Below are positions 5,850-7,015 of a DNA stretch of 7,015 bases, piece by piece. Origin of the DNA: a bacterium. GTDB taxonomy: Bacteria > Margulisbacteria > Marinamargulisbacteria > JAAEMD01. Location of the stretch: positions 1 through 7,015 of the forward strand of contig JAAEMD010000505.1 in the NCBI GenBank assembly GCA_024225875.1. Direction: 5' to 3'. Made by a program: the position numbers and the translations under genes. Within the stretch, counting starts at the first letter, position 1. Every line of letters starts with the position of its first letter. The notes beneath the pieces were generated by a model that was not told where the DNA came from, did no database searches, and saw only the letters and a list, made by a program, of their open reading frames with translations.

Positions 5850-5878
5850 TTGACAACACATAACATATTTGTTATATT
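5850..5878 (+). promoter_or_regulatory. Near-consensus sigma-70-type promoter of the XRE-Fic pair
   Basis: A perfect TTGACA (5850-5855), a 17-base spacer and TATATT (5873-5878) are preceded by the extended -10 bases TG at 5870-5871. It lies inside the longest possible reading frame of the downstream gene, which argues against the ATG at 5838. Transcription should start at about 5885, almost on the ATG at 5886-5888. Confidence 0.7.
5860..5875. promoter_or_regulatory. Candidate operator between the -35 and -10 elements
   Basis: ATAACA, TATT, TGTTAT is a perfect inverted repeat with six-base arms. It fills the second half of the promoter spacer and reaches into the -10 element. A dimeric XRE-type protein bound here would block RNA polymerase, so the following gene may repress itself through this site. 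The symmetry is visible; the binding is inference. Confidence 0.5.
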
Positions 5879-5885
5879 TAAGTCT

Positions 5886-6335
5886 ATGTATAAATATATA
5901 AAAGAAATAGAAAATAAACTAAAAAGCTATACCAGTCTTCCAGTATGGATAAAAAATAGAATGTCAGTTTGCAACCAGATAAAATTCTTGAGAAAAGCAC
6001 TCGGAATGTCTCAGAAAATACTTGCGCATAGAATAGGAACTCAACAGAGCGCCATCGCACGAATAGAAAAAAATGCGGCCACTTTAAATCTATCGCACTT
6101 AGAAAAAATAGCAGCGGCCCTGGAATCCGAGCTGGTTGTTATGATAGTTCCTGGAAATCCAATAACAAAAACAATAAGAGAAAAGGCTCTAAAAAAAGCA
6201 TCGGAAATAATAGCTGAAACAAAAGTAAACTCTTTGATCGAACAGCAGGCACCAGATAAAAACGATATAAATAATGCGACAACAGAATTAGTTGAGAAAT
6301 TAATAAGTGGCAATAACTCTATAATATGGAAATAA
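5886..6335 (+). CDS. XRE-type helix-turn-helix protein, mobile mystery protein A family
   Basis: The product has 149 residues from the ATG at 5886. Residues 32-79 form an XRE-type helix-turn-helix (IKFLRKALGMSQKILAHRIG and then SAIARIEK). ELVVMIVPG and a helical tail ending in LWD-like IIWK follow. This order and length match, from memory, the family called mobile mystery protein A, found next to Fic-domain mobile mystery protein B on mobile DNA. It is likely the DNA-binding, antitoxin-like partner and autoregulator. An upstream ATG at 5838 would add 16 residues, but the promoter covers that stretch. The chosen ATG has no Shine-Dalgarno site and lies at the predicted transcript start, so translation may be leaderless. 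The gene overlaps the next one by ten bases. I see no exact [ST]xxxE[GN] Fic-inhibition motif; TELVEK near the end is the closest. Confidence 0.85.
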   Translation: MYKYIKEIENKLKSYTSLPVWIKNRMSVCNQIKFLRKALGMSQKILAHRIGTQQSAIARIEKNAATLNLSHLEKIAAALESELVVMIVPGNPITKTIREKALKKASEIIAETKVNSLIEQQAPDKNDINNATTELVEKLISGNNSIIWK

Positions 6336-6970
6336 ATAACTCCATAAAAATTTCTAGCCTGCCAGATGGAGCTACCCCAATAGATGATATTTCGGGATTA
6401 AAGCTTGAGTTTATTCAAACACTAAAAGAACTATACAGTGCTGAATTTAAGAATATGATTCACGCACAAATAAAGTATTCTTCAATAAAAAAAGGACAAC
6501 CCCTGTCTGTAAGTTATATGTTGACACTGCATAAAGATATGTTCGGTGAGGTATGGGACTGGGCTGGACATATTCGCAACCATGAGCTAAATATCGGCGT
6601 CAAAGCACAAAATATATATACAGAACTTAAAAAACTTATCGGAGATATTAAGTACTGGGAAGACCAGGCGCAGGATATAGTATTAACAGCCACAATAATC
6701 CATCATCGACTTGTTAAAATACATCCTTTTCTTAATGGAAATGGAAGATGGGCCCGTCAATATATGAATATATACTTATCATCTCTTAATAAAGGTAAAG
6801 TTTTATTTAATGAAAATGATCTTATACTTACTACAACGTTTAGAAAAAATTACATAAATGCCTTGCGTAAAGCAGACAATCATAATATAAAACCCTTAGA
6901 AGAACTACACTTAAAATATTATATAGGGCTTGCTGACGCAGCCCAATCATCAAAAAAACAAAAGAACTGA
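6326..6970 (+). CDS. Fic-domain protein, mobile mystery protein B family
   Basis: The product has 214 residues and is probably cytoplasmic. Near the start, PDGATPID (13-20) is typical of mobile mystery protein B. MFGEVWDWAGHIRNHELNIGV (72-92) precedes the Fic core HPFLNGNGRWAR (133-144), with catalytic H133, the GNG loop and R141/R144. A C-terminal YINALRKAD is also family-like. Fic enzymes usually move AMP or another phosphate group onto target proteins. Here N137 replaces the common Asp/Glu that helps bind magnesium. I recall this change from the family as a whole, so the activity may differ from classical AMPylation. No [ST]xxxE[GN] self-inhibition motif is seen. The ATG overlaps the end of the helix-turn-helix gene by ten bases and lacks a good Shine-Dalgarno site, which suggests coupled translation. 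A toxin-like role is inference. Confidence 0.88.
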   Translation: MEINNSIKISSLPDGATPIDDISGLKLEFIQTLKELYSAEFKNMIHAQIKYSSIKKGQPLSVSYMLTLHKDMFGEVWDWAGHIRNHELNIGVKAQNIYTELKKLIGDIKYWEDQAQDIVLTATIIHHRLVKIHPFLNGNGRWARQYMNIYLSSLNKGKVLFNENDLILTTTFRKNYINALRKADNHNIKPLEELHLKYYIGLADAAQSSKKQKN

Positions 6971-6981
6971 GAAAAGAAGAG

Positions 6982-7015
6982 ATGAATAGCATCCAAAAAA
7001 CACATTCAATTTATC
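6982..7015 (+). CDS. Start of a further gene, cut by the window end
   Basis: An ATG at 6982-6984, 11 bases after the Fic gene's stop, opens a frame that reads MNSIQKTHSIY to the end of the window. AAGAAGAG directly before it is purine-rich and could act as a Shine-Dalgarno site, although very close. If real, it would be the third gene of the same transcript. Eleven codons are too few for a family call. Confidence 0.3.
   Translation, partial: MNSIQKTHSIY

Noticed and set aside
5780..5850. AT-rich repeats that might be an origin or CRISPR-like array
   Set aside because: No regular repeat-spacer pattern or DnaA-box-like series is seen. The stretch is better explained as promoter-proximal AT-rich DNA.
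5838..5885. Longer start of the helix-turn-helix gene
   Set aside because: The extra 16 codons are hydrophobic, unlike the family, and contain the -35, spacer and -10 of the promoter.
6041..6313. Minus-strand frame of 90 codons
   Set aside because: It is the shadow of the helix-turn-helix gene, whose plus-strand frame has clear family features.

Overview
The window comes from an AT-rich bacterial genome. The genes use Shine-Dalgarno sites (GAGGT before hisS, AGGGGG before the first reading frame) and sigma-70-type promoters. Three observations suggest a bacterium living with a eukaryotic, probably protist, host: a protein with two GYLR...YY repeats of a kind I associate with protist proteins, a gene-poor zone of decayed coding fragments, and a stray fragment of a housekeeping gene. 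The phylum cannot be fixed from this window. The hisS-aspS pair and the cysteine-rich HisRS insertion fit several groups, including Firmicutes-like and deltaproteobacteria-like lineages.

Layout, left to right. Positions 1-312 hold a 36-codon frame of unknown worth, a perfect 10-bp-stem hairpin (227-250) and, directly next to it, a 62-bp piece of aspS (251-312) that matches the resident aspS at 53 of 62 positions. Positions 289-1305 (minus strand) encode a 338-residue protein with two repeats 86 residues apart; its last seven residues are the aspS piece read out of frame. Positions 1479-4512 (minus strand) are the hisS-aspS operon, encoding histidyl- and aspartyl-tRNA synthetases that overlap by 17 bases.

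Positions 4513-5837 contain no intact gene that I can defend. They hold a broken response-regulator receiver remnant (4890-5251) with a one-base slip in a run of seven T, a second decayed piece (4628-4837), a 49-codon frame over a large inverted repeat (5305-5454), an orphan minus-strand intrinsic terminator (5593-5637) with a possible promoter just upstream of it, and several palindromes.

Positions 5850-6970 (plus strand) carry a compact two-gene module. An XRE-type helix-turn-helix protein matching mobile mystery protein A is followed, with a 10-base overlap, by a Fic-domain protein matching mobile mystery protein B. A near-consensus promoter drives it, and a perfect inverted repeat inside that promoter is a good candidate for its own operator. 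A new reading frame seems to begin at 6982 and runs off the window.

The operon supplies translation. The rest looks like accessory DNA inserted and decaying on both sides of it: a possible host-directed protein downstream and a toxin-antitoxin-like or mobile-element module upstream. The aspS scrap at the edge of the repeat-protein gene is the clearest physical trace of rearrangement.
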